From positions 1 to 42,315 of the forward strand of contig JAEORJ010000103.1 of the NCBI GenBank assembly GCA_016840945.1: a stretch of 42,315 nt of DNA, given 5' to 3'. Position numbers and translations under genes: made by a program. Each line of letters starts with the position of its first letter. Positions within the stretch are counted from its first letter, which is position 1. Origin of the DNA: Candidatus Gerdarchaeota archaeon. Lineage in GTDB: Archaea > Asgardarchaeota > Heimdallarchaeia > JABLTI01. Below the pieces are notes generated by a model. It had not been told where the DNA came from. It saw only the letters and a list, made by a program, of their open reading frames with translations, and ran no database searches. This document shows positions 19,574-27,997 of this stretch, one piece after another.

Positions 19574-21175
19574 CTATTCACCAACCTCTTGTTGTTGAGT
19601 TACAATCTCATCAATTAGTACTCTTACACTCGCTAATTTTGATTGACTCAATTTTTTCAAGTTCTTATAATCAACCTCTTTACGTACTTTTGAGGTACCA
19701 TATAGAACTTCAGAAGGTCTACCAGTATCTTCAGCAGTTTCGTCTTCAGCTTTTTGAGCTTTAACAAAATCAAGTAATTCTTTTGAAATATCTATTGCTC
19801 GAGTATAAATTGGAATATCCCAAGGTGAAATTGGATTATCTTCCAATCGACCAACTGATAGTAAAGTACCCACTACCATTCTGTCTAATTTCTTGAACAT
19901 AATGATGTCAGGAAAACCTGGTGTTTTCATAATAAAATCTTCGCGATATAATAAGCTATGATTATGTAGAATTAACAATTGTTCTAAGCTAATAGATTCA
20001 TCATCGATTTCAAAAACATAAATTGGTTTTGAATCAACTTTTACATAGCCATAATATTGGAAACCTTCATTTCCTTCATACCATTGACCGACATTAACAC
20101 ATTGATGTTTGTTTAGGAATTTGAGATAATCATCTAGTTGGTCCCAAACATTTTCATAAATGTTCCAAGTTTTTCGCCAGTAACCACTTGTATCTGCGTG
20201 CCAATAGACATTATTTGCTTGTGCTGTTTCACGAACTTCTTTAAGTAAATGTCGTACTTCAGCACCACCACCGTATTTCTTCAATAAATCAAGATCTGAT
20301 TGCATTTGGAGTAGTTCTTTGATGATTTCTCTAGGTTTATCAGTTAATTCAGGAAATGATTTTTCTACTAGAATATGTGAAAATCTGTTAATTGGAGGAC
20401 CATAAATTGGTTTTAATAATCTTGGTAAATCACTAAAAGGATATTCTCCTTTCTCAAGTATTTTGTCTGCAATCTTTGTATGAATATAATTAGCAAATGC
20501 TTCCATGAGAATACCTGTTAGGTGTTTCTTCTTTACTAATTCTGCTCGTTTCTTCAAATAACCAATTATCTCTAACATGAAATTTTGAAAGAGTGAAATT
20601 TTACGCGAGGTTTCAGGTGGAATATAGAAATCTTGAACGCCAAAAGAGGATAATATCCTTATTACAGCAACCATGTCTTGGAAATAAGGCATACCCCAAG
20701 TGATGCTCTTGTCTTCCTTTAAACCATATGAATTATTCATAATAAGTTCTTTAATGATCATATCCATACGATACATTTGAGTTCTTATTTCACTATCATT
20801 TGAAATGCTCTTTTCAGCAAAGTAGGCATGAGCAAATGCATGAATAAACATGATTCTTAAACTGAAATCCCTTTCAGGATTTCCCTCTAGCTCAAATGGT
20901 AGACTCATATAAATCATAGTAGGTTTACTTGGGAAAACTGAAATACATTCATCAGGGAGGAAATTTTGAGTTCTAGCTCTCCTAAGAGTTTCAGTTATCT
21001 CTTGTGATAAAACTGCATGTGGGGTTCCACCAAGTTCCATTACTTGATATAAACTCGCATGTAGTTCAGGATCTATGAATAAAAGTACTTTGTAATCTTC
21101 TGGTGTTTCGCCTACGAATTCTTCAAAATCCTTTCGTGCTTGTAAATAGATATCAACTATCCTAGGATTGTCCAA
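19574..21175 (-). CDS. Unknown protein with possible inactivated zincin motif
   Basis: A 533-residue soluble protein of no family I can name. Residues 110-118 read FIHAFAHAY, which matches the HExxH metallopeptidase helix (as in IHELAHAY) except that the catalytic Glu is Ala113. About 110 residues later, MEAFANY (224-230) resembles the EGxAxY helix that carries the third zinc ligand in gluzincins. If so, it would be a zinc-binding but proteolytically inactive domain; this is inference. The C-terminal part (about 325-465) is rich in Trp and Tyr and looks like a separate alpha/beta domain. The TTG start overlaps the stop of the VWA gene by 14 bases, and the stop abuts the HEAT gene, so it is firmly inside the operon. 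Confidence 0.75.
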   Translation of the reverse strand: MDNPRIVDIYLQARKDFEEFVGETPEDYKVLLFIDPELHASLYQVMELGGTPHAVLSQEITETLRRARTQNFLPDECISVFPSKPTMIYMSLPFELEGNPERDFSLRIMFIHAFAHAYFAEKSISNDSEIRTQMYRMDMIIKELIMNNSYGLKEDKSITWGMPYFQDMVAVIRILSSFGVQDFYIPPETSRKISLFQNFMLEIIGYLKKRAELVKKKHLTGILMEAFANYIHTKIADKILEKGEYPFSDLPRLLKPIYGPPINRFSHILVEKSFPELTDKPREIIKELLQMQSDLDLLKKYGGGAEVRHLLKEVRETAQANNVYWHADTSGYWRKTWNIYENVWDQLDDYLKFLNKHQCVNVGQWYEGNEGFQYYGYVKVDSKPIYVFEIDDESISLEQLLILHNHSLLYREDFIMKTPGFPDIIMFKKLDRMVVGTLLSVGRLEDNPISPWDIPIYTRAIDISKELLDFVKAQKAEDETAEDTGRPSEVLYGTSKVRKEVDYKNLKKLSQSKLASVRVLIDEIVTQQQEVGE

Positions 21176-22550
21176 GTCTCATGCTCTCCGTAACGATTGT
21201 TCTTGCTAATACATCCATCCTTGATGGATCAATTAGTACTGGATATGTTATACCACGTAATGTTCGTCTTGTATCTTGCCATATGTCAGTTAATCTCATA
21301 CGTTCAGAACCAATCATAAAATAGGATATTTTCCAAGTTCTTGATTGATCTCTTGAAGCATCTCGCAAAATACTATTCAATTCAATGTAACAATTTCTAG
21401 CAACGGGATCAATACCTACCCGTTCTTCTTCAAAATAACTTATCAAACTAGCAGATGGTTTTGATTCATAGCCAGGTATTAATTCATTAGGTCGACCATC
21501 AGTTACTACTATTAAATGAACATCTCTATCTTGAGTGTTCTTCTTTATTTTTGCGTGATCAATAGCAGCTTTTACTGATGCACTCATTGGTGTTCGGCCT
21601 TTAGCTGTAGCTGTAAGTAGAAATCGCTCCAATTCTTTATCTTCGGTAATTACCTGTCGATATTTTGATATTGGAACTACTGAGGTTTTGAATGCTTTTT
21701 GATTTGTTCTTCTCGTTCTGCCTTGTCTCTTGAAATAATAGAAAACAGCTAATGATGTTAGTAAAGCTCCTTCTAATCTTGAGAAGTGAGTACCTTGAAC
21801 TATGTTCCTCATTGATTGTGATGTGTCAACAACAAGGTAAATAGCAGCATTTCTATCTTTCTTTTGAACAACAATATCATCTGGATCGATTGATTTTGGT
21901 GGGACATTTTGCGAAGTTAACATGGAATGTTCAAATGTCTTTTTCTTGTTTATTTTCCCATGTGGTCTAACAATGGTGTCATTAATTGGTCGTGCAGGTA
22001 ATTGTCTGGTTAACCAATTCCCTAATTGATTTCCAAGAAAGTCCATAACTTCTTCTCTTTTAATTCGCATTTTATGCCCAAAGCGATCTGTTATCTCAAT
22101 ATCAGTTAATTCTTCTAATGTTCTAAGTGACTCTGATAATTGTTTCTTATAATCAGCAGAGCCTTCAAAACCTTTCAAGTGTTTTTGTATGAACTCTTCG
22201 ATTTCCTCTTTAGTTTGGAGTTCGCCCATGTTTACTTTAAGTAAAGCATCTGGTAAAGCATTGTTTCCAAGGTATTCCAGAATTTCTAATTCACGTATTA
22301 GATCTTCTTCTTGTAGAGGTGTAAGTGGTGTCACTAATAATTTTCGCCTAATATTTTTCACAGCAATAGCATTTTGAAGGGACATTCCTAAGACTAATGC
22401 TTCCCGTGAACTTTGACCCTTTCTAGGATCTCGCCACTTTTGTAAAACACTTGCAGCATCGGCAAAGTCGAACACAAAATCAGGATCGCGCCATAATGTA
22501 AGTGGATCAGCAAACCGCTCGCGAGTGATTGTGTGTATTCTATGAGGCAT
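21162..22550 (-). CDS. VWA-domain protein, partner of the MoxR-like ATPase
   Basis: A von Willebrand factor A protein of the kind paired with MoxR or Mg-chelatase ATPases. The first half (1-230) is a charged helical region without a named domain. The VWA domain spans about 235-450 with a complete metal-ion-dependent adhesion site: DTSQS (Asp242, Ser244, Ser246), Thr320 in GRTPM, and Asp351 in VVTDG. It has no signal peptide or TM segment, so it is cytoplasmic. It begins 52 bases after the ATPase gene and overlaps the next gene by 14 bases. By analogy with known pairs, the ATPase remodels a client bound through the VWA protein. The client here is unknown. Confidence 0.9.
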   Translation of the reverse strand: MPHRIHTITRERFADPLTLWRDPDFVFDFADAASVLQKWRDPRKGQSSREALVLGMSLQNAIAVKNIRRKLLVTPLTPLQEEDLIRELEILEYLGNNALPDALLKVNMGELQTKEEIEEFIQKHLKGFEGSADYKKQLSESLRTLEELTDIEITDRFGHKMRIKREEVMDFLGNQLGNWLTRQLPARPINDTIVRPHGKINKKKTFEHSMLTSQNVPPKSIDPDDIVVQKKDRNAAIYLVVDTSQSMRNIVQGTHFSRLEGALLTSLAVFYYFKRQGRTRRTNQKAFKTSVVPISKYRQVITEDKELERFLLTATAKGRTPMSASVKAAIDHAKIKKNTQDRDVHLIVVTDGRPNELIPGYESKPSASLISYFEEERVGIDPVARNCYIELNSILRDASRDQSRTWKISYFMIGSERMRLTDIWQDTRRTLRGITYPVLIDPSRMDVLARTIVTESMRLGQS

Positions 22551-22602
22551 TTTTATGCTCTCCTTTATCTCGTAATATTTTTTTTCAGATTCTATTACGG
22601 TT

Positions 22603-24177
22603 TTATATATGGTCGACTAAGAGTAGTTGTTCGTAACTATCTTTTAGTTGTTCAAATGCAATATCTTGGATTTTCTTGTTTTGTTTTTCTAATCCTTCAT
22701 ACTTGATAATGATAACACGTAATTCTTCATCTGTAATTGCTTTCATTTTATCAAGGTCCTCAGAAATTGACTCAACAGTTGTCAATTCTCCGCCAGATTT
22801 GATTTCTCTTCTTAGCATAGTCTTTACTTCTTGTAAAGCATCATTAATGAGGTTTCTTGGAATATCAAACAACTCAACAAGTCGTTTAGCATCGTCTAAT
22901 GTTAACATGGCTACGTCGTCATCAGAATAGAATTCATCTTTTCGTAATACAGTTTCACCGATAAGGCTGTAAAGAGTTCTTAAGTCTACATGTGGTGTTC
23001 TTTCGGGGTCATGAATGTCAATTAGTGATTTAAAGAACATATCACGAGTTACTTTCTTACGAGCATATGCTTCTGATTCACCTGCTTTCAAAGCTCCAGG
23101 AATAGATAAATCAGCCATTAGACCAATGAAATGAATAGCTAATTTACTGACACCCTTTTTACCGAAAGCTTTGACTTTTTCAAGGAATTCAACTATTGCT
23201 GGATTAGCAGTTGTTTCATTTAAACATAAAGTAAGGTGTTCCTTGAACATATCTTCAACGATTTTGATACGCTCATTCTTTGTTCTTGCAGGCCAGAGAA
23301 CTTCTGGGATACGGTTAATAATTGGTTGTGCTTCTTCACCAAAGACGCTAAGTGGAGCGTTAGATGTAAAGATCATTGCACCATCAACAAATACAGGGCG
23401 ACCTTGAATACTATATTTAATACCACTTGGATCTTCTAAGAAACCCATTAAAGCTTCTAAAAAGTTTAATGGTAATCTCTGAATTTCGTTTACTACTACA
23501 AAACCTTGTGATAATAAACCAACTTTATGAGCCATAGGTGAAAAAGTCGTTGAAGTTTGGCTACCAAAAAGCTGTTCTAAGTTTTCAACACCAGCTAGTA
23601 GCATATAAAGCCCTTCTGGGTCATTTCTTGGGTCAATTTGAGCAACATTTACAACTGTTTTTTCTACTGGGACTGAATTCAAAGCTTTAAGAACAGTTGC
23701 AGCGTCAAGAGAAATTAATTCAGTAATTCTATCAAGATTAATTTCTTTAGAAGCTGTTTTCTTTATTGCTTCTGCAATATTATGTTTGCAGAATGGGCAT
23801 AAACTTTTAATGACTTCTGCTGACGCAGCGGGATCTTTTTCATAACCATCAATTACTTGAATTAAATATCCAGCATCTTCATTAAAGGGGCAACCTGCAA
23901 TATGCCATTTCTTAGCATTAATAGCACGTGTTAAATGTTTAAGCAAAACGCGAGCAAAAAGAGTTTTAGCTTCACCAGTTGGACCAATTAGTAGCACTTT
24001 TCCTGAGACTGCTATTTTATCCATAACGATTCCTTTTGAATGTTCGTTACCACGAACAGCAGGATCTTCATTAATCTCTTTCCTCAATACAGGATCGTTC
24101 AAAAGCCTTCTTACTGAGCATCCATCATATCCTTTTTTAGCTAATGTTGCAATTGTATCAGCCATTTCTTTCATCAT
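22603..24177 (-). CDS. MoxR/ChlI-like AAA+ ATPase with zinc-binding insertion
   Basis: A hexameric-type AAA+ ATPase of the MoxR/Mg-chelatase I clade. Walker A is GPTGEAKT (65-72), sensor 1 is IFTSNAP (269-275), and a candidate arginine finger is Arg289 in INRIPEV. Walker B reads GFVVVNEIQRL (225-235), with Asn230 replacing the usual Asp before catalytic Glu231. An insertion after the first strands carries Cys96, Cys127, Cys130 and His132 (CPFN, LCPFCKH), a probable zinc site like that in archaeal ChlI-type ATPases. The C-terminus is a helical lid and long helices. It follows the Arf-like gene by about 50 bases. It would power the VWA machine. The Asn substitution may slow hydrolysis. Confidence 0.9.
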   Translation of the reverse strand: MMKEMADTIATLAKKGYDGCSVRRLLNDPVLRKEINEDPAVRGNEHSKGIVMDKIAVSGKVLLIGPTGEAKTLFARVLLKHLTRAINAKKWHIAGCPFNEDAGYLIQVIDGYEKDPAASAEVIKSLCPFCKHNIAEAIKKTASKEINLDRITELISLDAATVLKALNSVPVEKTVVNVAQIDPRNDPEGLYMLLAGVENLEQLFGSQTSTTFSPMAHKVGLLSQGFVVVNEIQRLPLNFLEALMGFLEDPSGIKYSIQGRPVFVDGAMIFTSNAPLSVFGEEAQPIINRIPEVLWPARTKNERIKIVEDMFKEHLTLCLNETTANPAIVEFLEKVKAFGKKGVSKLAIHFIGLMADLSIPGALKAGESEAYARKKVTRDMFFKSLIDIHDPERTPHVDLRTLYSLIGETVLRKDEFYSDDDVAMLTLDDAKRLVELFDIPRNLINDALQEVKTMLRREIKSGGELTTVESISEDLDKMKAITDEELRVIIIKYEGLEKQNKKIQDIAFEQLKDSYEQLLLVDHI

Positions 24178-24226
24178 CCAATTTTAATTTTTAGTTCTTT
24201 TTTTTTTGTTAATTTGGTTATATTAT

Positions 24227-24742
24227 TTAGGTTGCTTTTTTACGTAGTGCCTTCGGTTTAATACCAATAACTTCTATGTAATCATCCAACCATTGAAAAC
24301 AAGCAAAAATGTCATCTGTTTTGTTTTCTCGAATTTCCATGACATTCCATAATCGATCTGTTAATCGTATTAGTGAGAATGCTTCGATTATTTCTGCTGC
24401 TGTTAAAGCGATGTCTTTTTCGGCATTATAAGCTACAATATTCACAGGGATATTTGCAGTGTTTAGATTCCAAACAAATCGTTCCCAAATATATTCCTTA
24501 ATATTGGATAGCTCTTTTGTGTTTGTAGCATTAATAAGAAATATTGCACCATCAGTTCGTTTTAATACCTCTTCTCTAATATCTTCTTCAAAATCTGGTT
24601 CAAAGGTATTAAAAGTATACTTTGGTGTTTTGTCTTTAGGGTCTTTTACAGATTCTTTAATTACATCTACTACATAATCAATAGTTTCTGATTTTTCCCC
24701 AATGAAAATAATGTGCTTTGGTGGTTTCGTTCGCTTGAACAT
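24227..24742 (-). CDS. Degenerate Arf-like small GTPase (pseudoGTPase)
   Basis: A protein of about 171 residues with the Arf/SRPRB-type GTPase fold but without its nucleotide motifs. The second half aligns well with Arf: DGAIFLINATNTKELSNIKEY, then PVNIVAYNAEKD where Arf has FANKQD, then the LTDRLWNVMEI and DDIFACFQWLDDYIE segments where Arf has TWYVQAT and LYEGLDWLSNEL. In place of the P-loop GxxxxGK[ST] it has GEKSETID, and the switch II DxGG is missing, so GTP binding is doubtful. The ATG at 24742 is preferred over the GTG at 24751. It heads the minus-strand operon and ends about 50 bases before the AAA+ gene. A signalling or docking role is inferred. Confidence 0.75.
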   Translation of the reverse strand: MFKRTKPPKHIIFIGEKSETIDYVVDVIKESVKDPKDKTPKYTFNTFEPDFEEDIREEVLKRTDGAIFLINATNTKELSNIKEYIWERFVWNLNTANIPVNIVAYNAEKDIALTAAEIIEAFSLIRLTDRLWNVMEIRENKTDDIFACFQWLDDYIEVIGIKPKALRKKAT

Positions 24743-24997
24743 CGTTATCACAACAATATCATGGATAGTATCATAGCAAGATTGTTATCCTTTAAAGGAT
24801 TTTTCCAGTTATGAAACGGCAATTCGACTTATCGTTTTCAGAGATTTTTTTGCTAATAAATTATTTTGTTATTCTTTTTATTTAATTGTCCATTTTCATA
24901 TGTAATTCATTATTTAATACAAGCTTTTTTACTATAAACTAAAAACAAGGTTCTTAAATTGTGAATAACTTCATACAATGTAAGAAAATGTAGGTTG

Positions 24998-25657
24998 ATG
25001 ATATTGGAAAAAACTGCTGATCCAACTGAAATTAGTGACACCAAAACAGATGAACCTATCTCTGAAGATTATCCTCGAGAGTTCATTCTCCCAAAAAAAA
25101 TTAGATTAGTCAAGGTACTCATTGCTATAATAATTAATTTTATAATTGCTGCAGTAGCGTTATCAATTTCGATTTATTACTTTATTGATCCTCCAATTGA
25201 TAAAGGATACATAAAAGCAATAGCAGTTTTCTTAATATTATTTGGAGCATATTTATTGATACAATTTCCTATTATAATGATCCGAACACTAAATTCAAAA
25301 TTAATTCTTGGAGAAGAAATCATCAAAGTAAGAAATGCATTTAATTGGAAAATAGTTTATTGGAAAGATTTACAGGAGATATTGATTACAGAAAAACTCA
25401 CTAAAGATTTAGCTGACACCGATATTATTGGAATAGGTTTAGTTAGATTTAGAACTGTTACCAAAAACATCTATTTTGATGGCGATAGTTATCCAATCTA
25501 TAATGCAGAGCTTATTATTGATTCTTGTAGGAAAGCTTTCACTGATTTTCTAGAAAACTCTGATTATAAAGTAAACGAAAGAATAGAACGACCTTCTATT
25601 AGATCTCGTATTCGTTACTATGAAAAAACAATTAGAAATAGTTTCAATACTGAATAA
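24998..25657 (+). CDS. Two-TM membrane protein with PH-like cytoplasmic domain
   Basis: A protein of 219 residues of uncertain function. The acidic N-terminus (1-35) is followed by two hydrophobic helices (about 40-65 and 77-98). The C-terminal part (about 100-190) has the strand pattern of bacterial PH-like (bPH/YdbT-like) domains, starting LILGEEIIKVRNAFNWKIVYWKDLQEILI, where a Trp-Lys-Asp after a turn is common. The tail is basic. The ATG at 24998 is preferred to the TTG just before it. It is divergent from the Arf-like gene, with a 243-base AT-rich gap (24752-24997) in which I see no clear element. It converges on the actin-like gene through a hairpin. Confidence 0.75.
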   Translation: MILEKTADPTEISDTKTDEPISEDYPREFILPKKIRLVKVLIAIIINFIIAAVALSISIYYFIDPPIDKGYIKAIAVFLILFGAYLLIQFPIIMIRTLNSKLILGEEIIKVRNAFNWKIVYWKDLQEILITEKLTKDLADTDIIGIGLVRFRTVTKNIYFDGDSYPIYNAELIIDSCRKAFTDFLENSDYKVNERIERPSIRSRIRYYEKTIRNSFNTE

Positions 25658-25666
25658 AAAGAAAAG

Positions 25667-25685
25667 AGAAGCATAAAATGCTTCT
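25667..25685. terminator. Hairpin terminator between convergent genes
   Basis: AGAAGCAT (25667-25674), loop AAA and ATGCTTCT (25678-25685) form a perfect 8-bp stem. T-rich sequence (TAATTTTATTTT) follows on the plus side and an A-run lies on the other side, so it may serve both genes. Confidence 0.6.
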
Positions 25686-25690
25686 TAATT

Positions 25691-26749
25691 TTATTTTGAT
25701 TCTGCTTTCATTCTTGATTGAGCAATCAATTCAAAACCCATAGCATTACACATAACAGGATTTGAAGGCACAACAACTTCTTCTGGTGATTTAACGATGT
25801 TATTTTTCCACATCATCTCTTTCAATGTATCACCAAAGACATGAGCACCACCACCAGTTAGAATGACACGTTCAATCCATGCATCGGGTGGAAGTGTGCC
25901 CAATAATCTAGTAGTTTCATCGATGATGATTTCTGAAATATTTTGTATATAATACTCCTTAACTTCAGTTACATCGTATTGTTGACCACCAACCATAACA
26001 GCTTTGAGATTTTTCTCAATTGTTTTCATCAAATCAAATGGTCTGATTATTTTACCAGTTTGCTCTTGCAATGTTCTAGCCATTCGGGTGGTTAAAGTAT
26101 CAACTGCTTCTTCTAAGCTTCCACTAGCTGTTCTCATTAACCGCCCTTGATAAACTGTTAAAATATCAGTAGAACCATGACCAATATCAACTATAATGGC
26201 ATCGACTGCACGGTTCTCTCCAGAAGTTTTCAATATCTGATAATAAGAACCATATGGTTCTGGTAAAACTAAACATTTTTGCACCTTTATTTTATAGCTG
26301 TGTGTTTCACCAGTTGAATCGTTCTTGACATTAATCTCCATTTCTTCAGAGAGGCCTTTAGATAAAGTAGACATTTCATCTTGTGAAGTTGCTACTGGGA
26401 CACCTGTAGCAATCAATACTTCTTCATTGTCTCCTTTAATGAATAATGATAATGCTGCTTTAATCGCTAAAACGGCATCTTTTATACTTTTCATTTTGCC
26501 TTCAGAAGCTAGTGGCCTTTTAATTTCGCTTTGTAAACGAGCCAATTCTCCAACAAAAAATGTTTGACCACCTTCTTGTAAGACAAGATTATTCTCAAGG
26601 GACTTATCCAAAGTCATTCCTGTCCAACCAGGATTAGGGTCACCAATAATTGAGGGAATTTTAATTAAATTCTCACCATTATTTGATGACATTTTTATTG
26701 TACTAGTTCCGAGGTCGATTCCGACACTTCTTAAGGTTTTTTTTGACAC
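25691..26749 (-). CDS. ParM/Ta0583-type actin-like ATPase
   Basis: An actin-superfamily ATPase, likely filament-forming, closest by layout to ParM/Alp/Ta0583-like proteins rather than to eukaryote-like Asgard actins. The phosphate-1 loop is GIDLGTSTIKM (10-20), the phosphate-2 loop is IIVDIGHGSTDI (185-196), and the adenosine motif is VILTGGGAHVFG (295-306). LPEPYGSYY (162-170) matches the connect region. The length of 352 residues is usual for this group. The start is GTG at 26749; an ATG two bases upstream is out of frame. It is a chromosomal single gene with no ParR-like neighbour or repeats visible, so plasmid partition is not indicated and a cytoskeletal role is inferred. Confidence 0.9.
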   Translation of the reverse strand: MSKKTLRSVGIDLGTSTIKMSSNNGENLIKIPSIIGDPNPGWTGMTLDKSLENNLVLQEGGQTFFVGELARLQSEIKRPLASEGKMKSIKDAVLAIKAALSLFIKGDNEEVLIATGVPVATSQDEMSTLSKGLSEEMEINVKNDSTGETHSYKIKVQKCLVLPEPYGSYYQILKTSGENRAVDAIIVDIGHGSTDILTVYQGRLMRTASGSLEEAVDTLTTRMARTLQEQTGKIIRPFDLMKTIEKNLKAVMVGGQQYDVTEVKEYYIQNISEIIIDETTRLLGTLPPDAWIERVILTGGGAHVFGDTLKEMMWKNNIVKSPEEVVVPSNPVMCNAMGFELIAQSRMKAESK

Positions 26750-26776
26750 ATTGGGTACCTTCTATTACACTAACAA

Positions 26777-26789
26777 ATCATTAAATGAT
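26777..26789. promoter_or_regulatory. Inverted repeat upstream of the actin-like gene
   Basis: ATCATT, a central A, then AATGAT form a perfect 6-bp dyad about 28 bases before the GTG start at 26749. The same ATCATTTAAT word recurs near 26814. It could be an operator or simply overlap the TATA region of this promoter. The rest of the divergent gap to 27017 is AT-rich and shows nothing else clear. Confidence 0.3.
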
Positions 26790-27017
26790 AGCAAATAAAA
26801 ACTTCTCGTTATTATCATTTAATACTTTTTTTCAATTTTTCTCTAAATTCATAAATTGTTACGAAGTTTCATATATAATCTTATAAAAAAATTATTTGTT
26901 TTGGTTAATAAACTACTCATTTTAGTATAGTTGCCATATAAGAAATTTATTTAATGATTTATTGATTAGATATGCTAGTATAATATCCTACATAAATATA
27001 GAGATAAGTGAATAAAT

Positions 27018-27983
27018 GTGGTAAATTCAATATTTGTACATCTGTCAATCATAGCTGCACATATTGGTCAAAAGATAATTGAAAATGAAAAAATAGATGT
27101 ATATTGCAGCTCTCCTTGTGATATAGCGATAATTTGCCATGAAAGAAAATACACTTATAAAGAAATCTTAACAAAAATGATGAGTCACTTGGCAGAGTTT
27201 GATTATCTTGAGCAACGTGGAGAGGTTTTTTTAATTGAAGATAAATGGAGAAGGGTTTTACCTATAAAACAACAATCAGTTAATTTCTTAAAAGATGCAG
27301 GAGCTAATCAATTAAAACTATTCCAAGAATTCCTTGGTACTAAATATCTTGAAATTTTACGCAATGATTCACAAAAAATAGATTTATCAAGTTTGATCTA
27401 TTTCATCGATACAATCGATTCCTCTAAAGCAATCCAAAATTTCAGGTCAGAAGCATTTTCAGCAATTGAAAGCATTGGAACTCCTAAGAATATTCTTGAT
27501 ATTAATTTTGGCTTAGGACATAGTGCAATTCAACTTGCTACAGTATTTCCTGATAGCACTATTTATTCATTGCAGCTAAATCCAACTTTAAAGGAAGCTT
27601 TTGAGTATACAATACAAAAATACCAATGTGATAATGTAGAATACTCCACATCATACCCTTCAGAATTAACTAATAAACTGATGAAAGAAAAGATTGATCT
27701 TATTTATGCTATTAACCCTTTAGGAATGGCTAATCCTGAATTAACTTATATTCTTAATATAATCACACAATTTGTCAATAGCGGAAGCAAAATAGTATAT
27801 TACGCTCCACTAATTGAACAACCAAAAAATACTTTCATAGCTGAATGGTTAGCATTCTGTGTAAATGGGTTAGAGGATTATTCAACAATTGATAATCATA
27901 AAATTTTGTTCTCAAAATTTAATTTTGATGTTGATAAAGATAACAACACTAGATTTTTAACAGCAACCTTCTATCCAGATTAA
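27018..27983 (+). CDS. Winged-helix plus SAM-methyltransferase fusion
   Basis: A 321-residue protein resembling methyltransferases with an N-terminal winged-helix dimerisation domain. Residues 5-95 look like a winged helix (YTYKEILTKMMSHLAEFDYLEQRGEVFLIEDKW). Residues about 140-320 form a Rossmann methyltransferase with motif I ILDINFGLGHSAIQLA, in which Asn-Phe-Gly-Leu-Gly replaces the more usual GxGxG. Motif II follows in STIYSLQLNP, and IDLIYAINPLGM takes the place of the post-motif strand. The variant glycine loop makes catalytic activity less certain. The substrate is unknown. Start GTG at 27018; no in-frame ATG lies nearby. It is divergent from the actin-like gene. Confidence 0.7.
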   Translation: MVNSIFVHLSIIAAHIGQKIIENEKIDVYCSSPCDIAIICHERKYTYKEILTKMMSHLAEFDYLEQRGEVFLIEDKWRRVLPIKQQSVNFLKDAGANQLKLFQEFLGTKYLEILRNDSQKIDLSSLIYFIDTIDSSKAIQNFRSEAFSAIESIGTPKNILDINFGLGHSAIQLATVFPDSTIYSLQLNPTLKEAFEYTIQKYQCDNVEYSTSYPSELTNKLMKEKIDLIYAINPLGMANPELTYILNIITQFVNSGSKIVYYAPLIEQPKNTFIAEWLAFCVNGLEDYSTIDNHKILFSKFNFDVDKDNNTRFLTATFYPD

Positions 27984-27997
27984 AACAAATATTATAG

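Noticed and set aside
25691..26749. Plasmid origin or partition locus around the ParM-like gene
   Set aside because: No adjacent DNA-binding adaptor, iteron-like repeats or replication gene is visible.
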